Shown piece after piece: positions 1 to 4,949 of a DNA stretch of 6,294 nucleotides. The notes under the pieces were generated by a model. It had not been told where the DNA came from. It was given only the letters and a program-made list of their open reading frames with translations, and did not search any database. Position 1 is the stretch's first letter, and every line of letters begins with the position of its first letter. The stretch is from assembly GCA_946623485.1 (NCBI GenBank), contig CAMORF010000142.1:1-6294 (forward strand), in the 5' to 3' direction. Origin of the DNA: an uncultured Clostridia bacterium (GTDB taxonomy: Bacteria > Bacillota > Clostridia > Lachnospirales > Lachnospiraceae). A program made the position numbers and the translations under genes.

Positions 1-797
1 TCCACCGCCACCGGTTTTCTTGCCACCATGTAGACTGCTTCCAGTTCTTCTCCCTGGAAGGTTTCCTTCAGCGTAAAGCGCTCACGCAGCGCAAGCTCAT
101 CATCATGGTCTGATTTCGCGGATCCGGCATCTGCCGCCGGAGTTGCTGCCGGCGCAGGAGAAGGTGCCGGCGCTGATGCAGCCGCAGGAGCAGAAGCTGC
201 AGGGGACGCCCCGCTGTCATCCGCGTCAAGTTCCTCTCCGAGGCATTCGGTCAGGACATAATTCACCGCATCCCCGAAGGTAGGCTGGCGGCGGAAGGAC
301 ATAAAGGGAATCTCCGTATCGAATTCATCCTCAAGGAATGTGGTAATCTGTGAGTACTGCGTGGACTTCGCGTTGCAATCCTCCACAAACCTGGTCGCCT
401 CGGAAAGCATGTCCTTCGACTTTCCGAACAGGCCGCTGGCACGCTCAATCAGCTTATTCAGGATCTCCGCACGAAGGCCTGTTGCAGGCGCTTTTACAGC
501 GGGAGCCGCGGCAGGGGCGGAAGGTGCTTCCCCGGCCTCCTCCGGATCCTCTCCCAGGCATTCCGTCAGGACATAGTTCACCGCGTCTCTAAAGGTAGCC
601 TGGCGGCGGAACGACATGAACGGAATCTCCGTATCGAATTCATCCTCCAGGAACGTGGTGATCTGAGAGTACTGGGTAGACTTCGCATTCAGATCCTCTA
701 CGAACCTCGTATCCTCGGAGAATGCGGACGGATCCTTCCCGAAAAGCTGGGAAGCCCTTTCTGTAAGCTTACTGTAGATGTCACTTCTGATACTCAT
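1..797 (-). CDS. Tandem acyl-carrier-protein-like protein (5' part, runs off left edge)
   Basis: The frame is open for 265 codons from the ATG at 797 to the window edge, so the C-terminus is missing. An AGGAGG site lies five bases before the ATG. Residues 1-83 and 106-188 are two copies of an ACP-like module. Each aligns without gaps to E. coli AcpP around helices II-III: DLNAKST matches DLGADSL, and EFDTEIP is identical. Ser40 and Ser145 therefore fall on the phosphopantetheine-accepting serine, but the usual DSL reads KST. Ala/Pro-rich linkers follow each module (about 88-106 and 196-225). A new domain starts near residue 230 (motif LRERFTLKETF) and I do not recognise it. In the ACP family, such modules carry acyl groups as thioesters in the cytosol. 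Whether these are phosphopantetheinylated, and what the C-terminal domain does, is unknown. The ACP-fold call is fairly secure; the function is not. Confidence 0.8.
   Translation of the reverse strand, partial: MSIRSDIYSKLTERASQLFGKDPSAFSEDTRFVEDLNAKSTQYSQITTFLEDEFDTEIPFMSFRRQATFRDAVNYVLTECLGEDPEEAGEAPSAPAAAPAVKAPATGLRAEILNKLIERASGLFGKSKDMLSEATRFVEDCNAKSTQYSQITTFLEDEFDTEIPFMSFRRQPTFGDAVNYVLTECLGEELDADDSGASPAASAPAAASAPAPSPAPAATPAADAGSAKSDHDDELALRERFTLKETFQGEELEAVYMVARKPVAV
234..473 (-). repeat. ACP-like module copy 2 (intragenic repeat)
   Basis: This segment encodes residues 109-188 and is the second module copy. Differences from copy 1 cluster in the first helix and the loop after it (residues 109-134) and are nearly absent from the serine motif onward. 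The motif begins DCNAKST here against DLNAKST in copy 1, so Leu36 is replaced by Cys141. Confidence 0.9.
549..788 (-). repeat. ACP-like module copy 1 (intragenic repeat)
   Basis: This segment encodes residues 4-83 of the carrier protein and is the first of two in-frame copies 105 codons apart. By hand count 65 of 80 residues are identical to copy 2. All 30 residues from Asn37 to Gln66, which include Ser40, are identical. Confidence 0.9.
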
Positions 798-812
798 CGA
801 AACCTCCTTCTC

Positions 813-825
813 TTGTATGATACAA
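813..825. promoter_or_regulatory. 13-bp perfect palindrome, candidate operator of the ACP-like gene
   Basis: TTGTATGATACAA is a perfect inverted repeat with six-base arms around a central G. It lies immediately upstream of the ribosome binding site of the ACP-like gene. On the minus strand it contains TATCAT, a 5/6 match to a -10 box, so a bound repressor could block initiation. Short palindromes of this type are typical of dimeric helix-turn-helix regulators such as GntR or TetR types, but neither regulator in the window belongs to those families. The binding protein is unknown. Confidence 0.4.
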
Positions 826-882
826 CCGAAACCTGTCAGATCCTCCGGCAAACGATTGTCCTGCGGATCCATGCATTTCTCT

Positions 883-999
883 TCACTCATCGGCAAACCG
901 CGGAGCGTAAAAAAGTGCCTGGAACAACTGCGCAAAGGCAGGTGTTACCAGACACCAGATTCCAAAATGAATATAATACTGATAAAGCTGCGTCCCCAT
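883..999 (-). CDS. Possible 38-residue leader or small hydrophobic peptide
   Basis: An ATG at 999 opens 38 codons ending in TGA at 883. The predicted peptide starts MGTQLYQYYIHFG, continues with a mostly uncharged aromatic and aliphatic stretch, and ends RFADE. An AGGA lies one base before the ATG, too close for a good ribosome binding site, and a stop lies three codons upstream. The frame covers the whole terminator-like hairpin, so ribosomes on it would prevent the hairpin from forming. It could equally be chance. I recognise no family. Confidence 0.2.
   Translation of the reverse strand: MGTQLYQYYIHFGIWCLVTPAFAQLFQALFYAPRFADE
909..955 (-). terminator. Terminator-like hairpin in the leader of the ACP-like gene
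   Basis: Read on the minus strand, positions 955 to 915 fold as a 41-nt hairpin. The outer stem is GTGTCTGG with CCAGGCAC (eight pairs, one G-U). The middle stem is AACA with TGTT and the inner stem is CTGC with GCAG, around a six-base loop. One bulged U and one C/U mismatch interrupt it. Six T follow directly (914-909), the form of a Rho-independent terminator. The G-U pair becomes an A/C mismatch in plus-strand RNA, which favours the minus strand. No complete gene ends here, so it would act as an attenuator in a long leader or be a dispersed palindromic repeat. A competing small hairpin, GGTGT with ACACC, overlaps its 5' arm. Confidence 0.5.
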
Positions 1000-1078
1000 G
1001 TCCTGCTGTCATTTTTCCTGTCATATTCCCGACTCTCTCTGTTCATCCGTTCAGCATCTGTATCCTTGTTTGATTTTT

Positions 1079-1087
1079 ATCATAGCA
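1079..1087 (-). promoter_or_regulatory. Possible extended -10 promoter element, minus strand
   Basis: The minus strand reads TGCTATGAT: an extended -10 TG followed by TATGAT, a 5/6 match to TATAAT. No good -35 box is seen at the usual distance. A start near 1072 would give the ACP-like gene a leader of about 275 nt containing the hairpin at 909-955. This is weak without transcript data. Confidence 0.25.
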
Positions 1088-1106
1088 TTGCATTCTGCCC
1101 GGAAAC

Positions 1107-1144
1107 AGGTATTATGATGACATGAAGCGACGGTATTACGACAT
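1107..1144 (+). promoter_or_regulatory. Direct repeat ahead of the AraC-family gene, candidate autoregulatory site
   Basis: AGGTATTATGATGACAT (1107-1123) and CGGTATTACGACAT (1131-1144) share GGTATTA followed by GA and CAT. The GTATTA cores are 24 bases apart, a little over two helical turns. AraC-family proteins commonly bind pairs of directly repeated half-sites, and this pair ends 14 bases before the chosen start. The upstream copy contains TATTAT, a 5/6 -10 match. Assignment to this regulator is inference. Confidence 0.3.
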
Positions 1145-1146
1145 TT

Positions 1147-1151
1147 AAAGG
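1147..1151 (+). promoter_or_regulatory. Ribosome binding site deciding the AraC-family start
   Basis: AAAGG lies seven bases before the ATG at 1159 but only one base before the ATG at 1153. The spacing favours the second ATG, which removes two residues from the longer reading. Confidence 0.45.
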
Positions 1152-1158
1152 TATGGAT

Positions 1159-2220
1159 ATGACAACGCATTCCGAGGAATTCAGAAAAACCAGCCACCAG
1201 CTTGAGCTGGAAAAAATGTTCCGCACGTTTTACGCACAGGCAAATGATCCTGCGTACCATCTTCCGCATCCCTATGCATATTATGAACAGGAGATCCTGA
1301 AGGCGGTAAACCGCTATCCGGATTCCCTTACCCTGCACAAATGTGCCTCTTTGCTCAAGGAGGAGGCTTTCTTTGACAAAGATACCGACACCCTCGTCCA
1401 CCCTCACATCTCCTATTTTCCCCCGATCTGGCATATCGATCATTTCATCGTAATCCAGATCGTCCTGGAGGGAAGCATCACGACTTACATCGCGGAGCAG
1501 GAGCTGAAGCTGAAGAAAGGGAATGTCTGCATCATCGCTCCCGGCACGCGCCATGCAGTGAGCTGTTTCTCAGAAGCCAATGCCATGAAGATCCTGATCA
1601 GAACCAGCAGCTTTGAAAAGGTCTTCTTCGGTATTCTCAGGGATACGGATACAGTGCTTGCGGAATTCTTCACCCGAACACTCTATTCCAATAATCCCCA
1701 CCCGTTTCTTTTCTTCGCTGGAGCGTGGGACCTTGAGATGATGGAAATCCTCGCAAGAACCATCCGGGAAGGACGCTCCCACCGTTCCTTCCACACACAG
1801 ATGCAGAACAGCCTGATGAATCAGTTCTTTATCATGCTCCTTCGCAACCACGAAAAAGACCTGGTCTTCCCGGAGCATCCCCAAGGCAGCCAGAATGAGA
1901 ACCTCATCTTCCTGTTGAAATACATCCAGGAACATGCCGCCTCGATTACGCTTCCGGAGCTGTCACAGCTGTTCAATTACAGCGAGCGTCATATCCAGAG
2001 AATACTCCGATCCAGTACCGGAAAAAGCTTTACGGAAATCACCCAGTCCATCCGGATGCGGGAAGCCTCCCGGATGCTTCGGAGCACGGACTGTCCGGTC
2101 TCGCAGATCGCGTCAGACCTGGGGTATGGGAACCTGGGCAATTTCCGGAAGATCTTCCGCAAAACCTACGGAATGTCTCCGGCTGACTTCCGCAAAGGCA
2201 ATTCTCCGGCAGCGCCATGA
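1159..2220 (+). CDS. AraC-family transcriptional regulator
   Basis: The frame encodes 353 residues from the ATG at 1159, or 355 from the in-frame ATG at 1153. Residues about 85-150 read as a cupin-type AraC sensor domain: a run of beta-strand-like segments with LEGSITTYI, LKKGNVCIIAPGTRH and AMKILIR. Residues about 252-346 are the double helix-turn-helix DNA-binding domain. Its first helix pair is ITLPELSQLFNYSERHIQRI and its second is VSQIASDLGYGNLGNFRKIF, followed by the family signature YGMSPADFRK. Length and domain order are normal. It probably senses a small molecule and activates or represses nearby promoters. The divergent tandem-ACP gene, or its own promoter, is the likely target, and a direct repeat precedes its start. 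The ligand cannot be inferred. No clear terminator separates it from the convergent Crp-like gene 69 bases downstream. Confidence 0.92.
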   Translation: MTTHSEEFRKTSHQLELEKMFRTFYAQANDPAYHLPHPYAYYEQEILKAVNRYPDSLTLHKCASLLKEEAFFDKDTDTLVHPHISYFPPIWHIDHFIVIQIVLEGSITTYIAEQELKLKKGNVCIIAPGTRHAVSCFSEANAMKILIRTSSFEKVFFGILRDTDTVLAEFFTRTLYSNNPHPFLFFAGAWDLEMMEILARTIREGRSHRSFHTQMQNSLMNQFFIMLLRNHEKDLVFPEHPQGSQNENLIFLLKYIQEHAASITLPELSQLFNYSERHIQRILRSSTGKSFTEITQSIRMREASRMLRSTDCPVSQIASDLGYGNLGNFRKIFRKTYGMSPADFRKGNSPAAP

Positions 2221-2289
2221 TTGTCTTACTTTGGAACCGAATCCTGCCCTGCGAAATCGGAGAATAAGATATGTGATTTAAGCGATCGG

Positions 2290-2859
2290 CTATTCCTTCC
2301 CATTCCTGATCCTGCTCAAAGTAACAGGAGTCATATTCAGGAAGGAGGCAACATCTGAATGGCTGACGCGGTCGATGATTCCAGGGTAGTGCACCAGAAA
2401 CCACTCGTATCTTTCCTTCGCGGTTTTCAGGACAAGCATCTTTCTGCAGTCCATATGATGCAATGCCGCCTTCGCCAATTCAAGGACATGCAGGTCACTC
2501 ATTTCCTGAAACTGCGTCCTGAGGGCTAAAATCGTTTCAACAGGAATGCAGAACACTTCACAGTCTTCCACGACCTCCCACCCCATCTCATTCGCGCTGC
2601 CATCCAGCAGCCTGGTTCCCGCAATCGATTCCCCTGGCCGGAAGGCAAAGCCGGATGTTGTTTCCTTACCACTCGAGCCGAGAAAATATCCCCGGACAAT
2701 CCCTGAAATCAGAAATCTGATATACTGATCCGGCTCCCCCAGTTCATTCATCCGGCTTCCCTTTTTATAGCTCTCTATAATGCATTCTCTTTTCAGGATT
2801 TCCCGAAGCTCCTTGTCCCTGATCGGAATAATATCTGTTATGAAAGTCTCAATATCCAT
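2290..2859 (-). CDS. Crp/Fnr-family transcriptional regulator
   Basis: The frame encodes 189 residues from the ATG at 2859, which has GGAGG seven bases upstream. An in-frame ATG at 2895 would add 12 residues of poor character and would put that ribosome binding site inside the gene. Residues about 28-110 read as a cyclic-nucleotide-binding-like beta-roll (YKKGSRM, FLISGIVRGYFLG, FRPGESIAGTRLLDG). Residues about 141-189 are a Crp-type winged helix (TAKERYEWFLVHYPGI, then SHSDVASFLNMTPVTLSRIR). The length is typical of the short Crp/Fnr regulators of Firmicutes and Bacteroidetes. I see no N-terminal cysteine cluster like that of FNR, so direct oxygen sensing through an iron-sulfur cluster is unlikely. 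It lies 75 bases after the flavodoxin-ferredoxin gene on the same strand and may share its transcript. Effector and targets are unknown. Confidence 0.9.
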   Translation of the reverse strand: MDIETFITDIIPIRDKELREILKRECIIESYKKGSRMNELGEPDQYIRFLISGIVRGYFLGSSGKETTSGFAFRPGESIAGTRLLDGSANEMGWEVVEDCEVFCIPVETILALRTQFQEMSDLHVLELAKAALHHMDCRKMLVLKTAKERYEWFLVHYPGIIDRVSHSDVASFLNMTPVTLSRIRNGKE

Positions 2860-2866
2860 GACTGTT

Positions 2867-2871
2867 CCTCC
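2867..2871 (-). promoter_or_regulatory. Ribosome binding site of the Crp/Fnr-family gene
   Basis: GGAGG on the minus strand sits seven bases before the ATG at 2859. It decides that start over the in-frame ATG at 2895, which has no such site at proper spacing. Confidence 0.75.
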
Positions 2872-2888
2872 ATAAAGCATCCACACCA

Positions 2889-2923
2889 TTGACACAGGAA
2901 ATGCCGGCCGGTCTCTGCGTCAA
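2889..2923 (-). repeat. Inverted repeat between the flavodoxin-ferredoxin and Crp/Fnr genes
   Basis: Minus-strand TTGACGCAG pairs with CTGTGTCAA, nine pairs with one G-U, around a 17-base loop that contains the palindrome CCGGCCGG. No T run follows, so it is not a standard terminator. It lies 29 bases upstream of the Crp/Fnr start and could be an RNA structure that protects or separates the two messages, or a protein-binding site. The TTGAC and GTCAA arms are 25 bases apart, too far for one Crp/Fnr dimer box. Confidence 0.45.
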
Positions 2924-2934
2924 AAGGATTGTCC

Positions 2935-3906
2935 TCAGAGATTCTCCCCGCCGTATTCCTTCTCTTCTTTCGGAACCTTCAGGTACGGACGCTGAGGATG
3001 CCAGTAGATATATGGTGTGTCGAAGCCCACTTCATCGGCAGGAATATGCCGCCGGAACGTCCCCTCTGCTTCATCCCGGTCCAGCATCACTTCAAAGTTC
3101 CTATGCCGGATGCCTTTATCCTTTTCAAATTGTTTTGGGTCCTCTGTATAGATCGCGCCAAACGGGCAGATCATGAAGCAGTAGGAGCATTCATGGCAGT
3201 CATCACAACGGTCGCCCCGGTTCCCGAAAACCTGCGGATCCTTAGACAGGTCAATATACCCCATCATACAATTATCCATGCAGACATGGCATTTCGGATA
3301 GCGGCACTTTTCCGGATCGCGGAGAAACGCGCCCTGCGGGTTTGTTGGACATAGAAGCATATTGGAACAGATCATTGCCTGCTCGAATACTTTATCGTTC
3401 ATCTCAGGCTCCGGATAGATCAGATCCGTCTCCCCGGCACTGATCCGGCGGCTGTTTTCCACCATCTCCCGTCCGAACGCCTCAGCCTCTGCCAGATCCT
3501 GCTCATCCGGATGCCCCATGGTATAATACGGCTTCGGCATGCCTGGCATATTCACATCTCCATACCATCCCCTGTATCCGATCGGCAGCAGTCCGTGCGA
3601 CTTCAGGTTAGGAATGACAATCGGAAAATACAGATGAGGAAGCGTCCCGTGCGTATTGAAGGCAAAGCAGTGCTTCCCGTTCTGGGGCGGCATCTTATCG
3701 ATAAATGCATGCATGTTCGGGGTATCCGCCTTCCATGTAGGCGACCCAAACCCGATCAGGTCATATTCCTCCATCATCTCATAGGTTGCCCGCTTCAGCC
3801 GGAGCATCGTAACTTCCGCCCCGGCGCTCTCTGCCCCCCTGGCAATCTGCCGGGCAACCGCCTGCGTATTTCCTGACTGAGTATAATATATGATCAGAAC
3901 CTTCAT
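2935..3906 (-). CDS. EFR1-like flavodoxin-ferredoxin fusion protein
   Basis: The frame encodes 323 residues. The ATG at 3906 has AGGAGG five bases upstream. The N-terminal half is a flavodoxin fold: the first strand MKVLIIYY is followed by the FMN phosphate loop TQSGNT (residues 9-14), and GFGSPTW (52-58) and NTHGT (84-88) match the other flavin-contact loops. The C-terminal half is a two-cluster ferredoxin. Cys237, 240, 243 and 247 form the classic CxxCxxCxxxCP motif. Cys201, 206, 209 and 213 form the other set with an unusual CxxxxC opening and no proline after the last Cys. Cys234 is an extra cysteine near the second set. The family is a cytosolic electron carrier in anaerobes, shuttling electrons between iron-sulfur clusters and FMN; its partner here is unknown. 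The Crp/Fnr gene follows on the same strand. Confidence 0.88.
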   Translation of the reverse strand: MKVLIIYYTQSGNTQAVARQIARGAESAGAEVTMLRLKRATYEMMEEYDLIGFGSPTWKADTPNMHAFIDKMPPQNGKHCFAFNTHGTLPHLYFPIVIPNLKSHGLLPIGYRGWYGDVNMPGMPKPYYTMGHPDEQDLAEAEAFGREMVENSRRISAGETDLIYPEPEMNDKVFEQAMICSNMLLCPTNPQGAFLRDPEKCRYPKCHVCMDNCMMGYIDLSKDPQVFGNRGDRCDDCHECSYCFMICPFGAIYTEDPKQFEKDKGIRHRNFEVMLDRDEAEGTFRRHIPADEVGFDTPYIYWHPQRPYLKVPKEEKEYGGENL

Positions 3907-4001
3907 CGTAACCTCCTGTATGATCGATCAGATGCATCATGTGATTCGGCCGCCAAAAATCGCTTGCGGGTCGTTCTGCGCTTCGCGCTGTAATCATCAT
4001 G
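3907..4001 (-). other. Palindrome-rich leader of the flavodoxin-ferredoxin gene
   Basis: These 95 bases separate the chimeric gene from the flavodoxin-ferredoxin gene on the same strand. They hold the perfect palindrome TGATCGATCA (3921-3930), the adjacent GATGCATC (3931-3938) and a short GCGC-GAA-GCGC hairpin. I see no clear promoter and no hairpin directly followed by a T run, so read-through from the upstream gene is possible. The bases next to the start resemble the leader of the ACP-like gene. Confidence 0.4.
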
Positions 4002-4637
4002 TTAATGCCATGCAAGCATGTTCCGCCACCCCTTCAGGCTGACCTTCTCAAACCGATGCTTTAATTCCTTCACCATCAGATCCTTATCTGCATTCTCTAC
4101 AAATATATCATATTTTCCCGGATCACTTCCGAACGTCACTGTATCCGTCGCGCCGATCATCTCCTGCAGTTTGGCGAGCATGCGCTCCTTGGAAGCCTCC
4201 GCCGGAAAGATCCGGATGCACTTATATCCCTCCGGCACGTCTCTTTCCTCGGTACGGATCCGGATCGTATCCGCCCAGGGCGCCTCCTTGATCTGTGCCT
4301 CTATACTTTCCACTTTTGAGATATCATCCAGGATGAAATAATAAAGCACGTTGCCGGTATAATAATAGTCTTCGACTCTTGGCGCAAAGTTCCGGTACGG
4401 CGATGTCCGTTTCACATTATATAGCCTGCGTATCGCTTCATTTTTTAATTCGCCAAACCGGATGATCAGCACCGGCGTGCTTCCAAAGTTGGCGAACGCA
4501 TCCTTGAATGGCAATACATTTGCATACACCATCGCCAGCATGCCTGCCAGCGTGACAATCGCAACCGGAAACTTGTCTACAATGTACATGACGCACATAA
4601 CGCCAATAATGATCAGGGTGATTGTTGCGCTGCTCAT
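4002..4637 (-). CDS. Chimeric ORF: SLC13-permease-like N-terminus joined to HAD-like C-terminal region
   Basis: The frame encodes 211 residues. The ATG at 4637 has GGAGG seven bases upstream. Residues 1-58 look like the start of an SLC13/DASS or ArsB-type permease: two hydrophobic segments (about 4-20 and 25-42) around DKFPVA, then the LPFKDAFANFGSTPVLII signature. Such permeases normally run on for about 400 residues. From about residue 60 the sequence becomes soluble and charged, and residues 138-199 (YKCIRIFPAEASKERM, then TFGSDPGKYDIFV) resemble the C-terminal part of a HAD-type hydrolase. The N-terminal DxD nucleophile region expected of that family is absent. The simplest reading is an in-frame deletion that joined two neighbouring genes, leaving neither transport nor phosphatase activity intact. 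The frame and ribosome binding site are sound, so a membrane-anchored product may still be made. The HAD assignment is the weaker half. Confidence 0.6.
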   Translation of the reverse strand: MSSATITLIIIGVMCVMYIVDKFPVAIVTLAGMLAMVYANVLPFKDAFANFGSTPVLIIRFGELKNEAIRRLYNVKRTSPYRNFAPRVEDYYYTGNVLYYFILDDISKVESIEAQIKEAPWADTIRIRTEERDVPEGYKCIRIFPAEASKERMLAKLQEMIGATDTVTFGSDPGKYDIFVENADKDLMVKELKHRFEKVSLKGWRNMLAWH

Positions 4638-4867
4638 ATTCTACCTCCCACCATATCATCGAAACGTTCCATCTGTGCAACAATAGTCTCTATTTCACTG
4701 AATAATTTTACACTTTCCAGGAATGAATATCAATATTCTTTCGATCCTTCCATTTCGGTCTTCTGATGCCGGAATACCGGGAGTTTCTCGTTCTGCCTGA
4801 TGTAACGTCTCAATGACATGAGCTGCCGGCCCGCGCAATGTAGCTGTTTAAAAACATAATGGCTCAT
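4634..4867 (-). pseudogene. Possible small gene remnant with in-frame TGA
   Basis: An ATG at 4867 with AAGGA six bases upstream opens 45 codons (MSHYVFKQLH to EGSKEY) that end in a TGA at 4730-4732. The same frame then continues for 31 codons with protein-like sequence (VKLFSEIETIVAQMERFDD) and ends at a TGA that overlaps the ATG of the chimeric gene as ATGA. That overlap is typical of coupled genes in an operon and suggests the last 31 codons are the true end of a former gene. I recognise no family. The upstream 45 codons could be chance, as the frame also stays open into the reverse of the MATE gene. Confidence 0.3.
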
Positions 4868-4949
4868 TTTCTTTCCTTGCCCGGAAAACCGTTTTATGAT
4901 ATGGTACTGATTTCGAATAAGCAGATTTAAGATTTCTGAGGTATTATCT
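4638..4949. other. Divergent intergenic region between chimeric gene and MATE gene
   Basis: These 312 bases hold no intact recognised gene. They contain the interrupted minus-strand frame described at 4634-4867 and, nearer the right end, a weak candidate promoter for the MATE gene. The stretch is visibly richer in A and T than the genes on either side, as expected of regulatory or decaying sequence. Confidence 0.5.
4877..4905 (+). promoter_or_regulatory. Weak candidate promoter of the MATE gene
   Basis: TTGCCC (4877-4882) and TATGGT (4900-4905) are each 4/6 matches to the -35 and -10 boxes, with the ideal 17-base spacing. The start would fall near 4912, giving a leader of about 38 nt. Confidence 0.3.

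Larger units (their letters stand above)
798..1158. other. Divergent intergenic region between ACP-like and AraC genes
   Basis: This 361-base gap separates two genes that point away from each other and should hold both promoters. From left to right it contains the ribosome binding site of the ACP-like gene, a 13-bp palindrome (813-825), a terminator-like hairpin on the minus strand (909-955) within a 38-codon minus-strand open frame (883-999), a possible extended -10 element on the minus strand (1079-1087), and a direct repeat before the AraC start (1107-1144). Plus-strand open frames here lack ribosome binding sites and recognisable protein character. Confidence 0.6.

Noticed and set aside
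778..1125. Plus-strand frame of 115 codons across the divergent gap
   Set aside because: It overlaps the start of the carrier gene, has no good ribosome binding site and lacks recognisable protein character.
1051..1554. Minus-strand frame of 167 codons inside the AraC-family gene
   Set aside because: It lies antisense to a clearly conserved regulator sequence and resembles no family, so it is a shadow of that gene.
2221..2289. Bidirectional terminator between the convergent AraC and Crp/Fnr genes
   Set aside because: Only an imperfect pairing of TCTTA with TAAGA and CCGA with TCGG is visible, with a large interior and no T run on either strand.
2860..2895. Twelve-residue N-terminal extension of the Crp/Fnr-family protein
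   Set aside because: The ATG at 2859 has GGAGG at ideal spacing, and the added residues overlap that site and the intergenic inverted repeat.
2889..2923. A Crp/Fnr binding box from the TTGAC and GTCAA arms
   Set aside because: Known Crp/Fnr sites have about 4-6 bases between half-sites. Here the arms are 25 bases apart.
3779..4015. Minus-strand 78-codon frame bridging the chimeric and flavodoxin-ferredoxin genes
   Set aside because: It overlaps both genes out of frame, and its second half simply reads the flavodoxin start in another frame.
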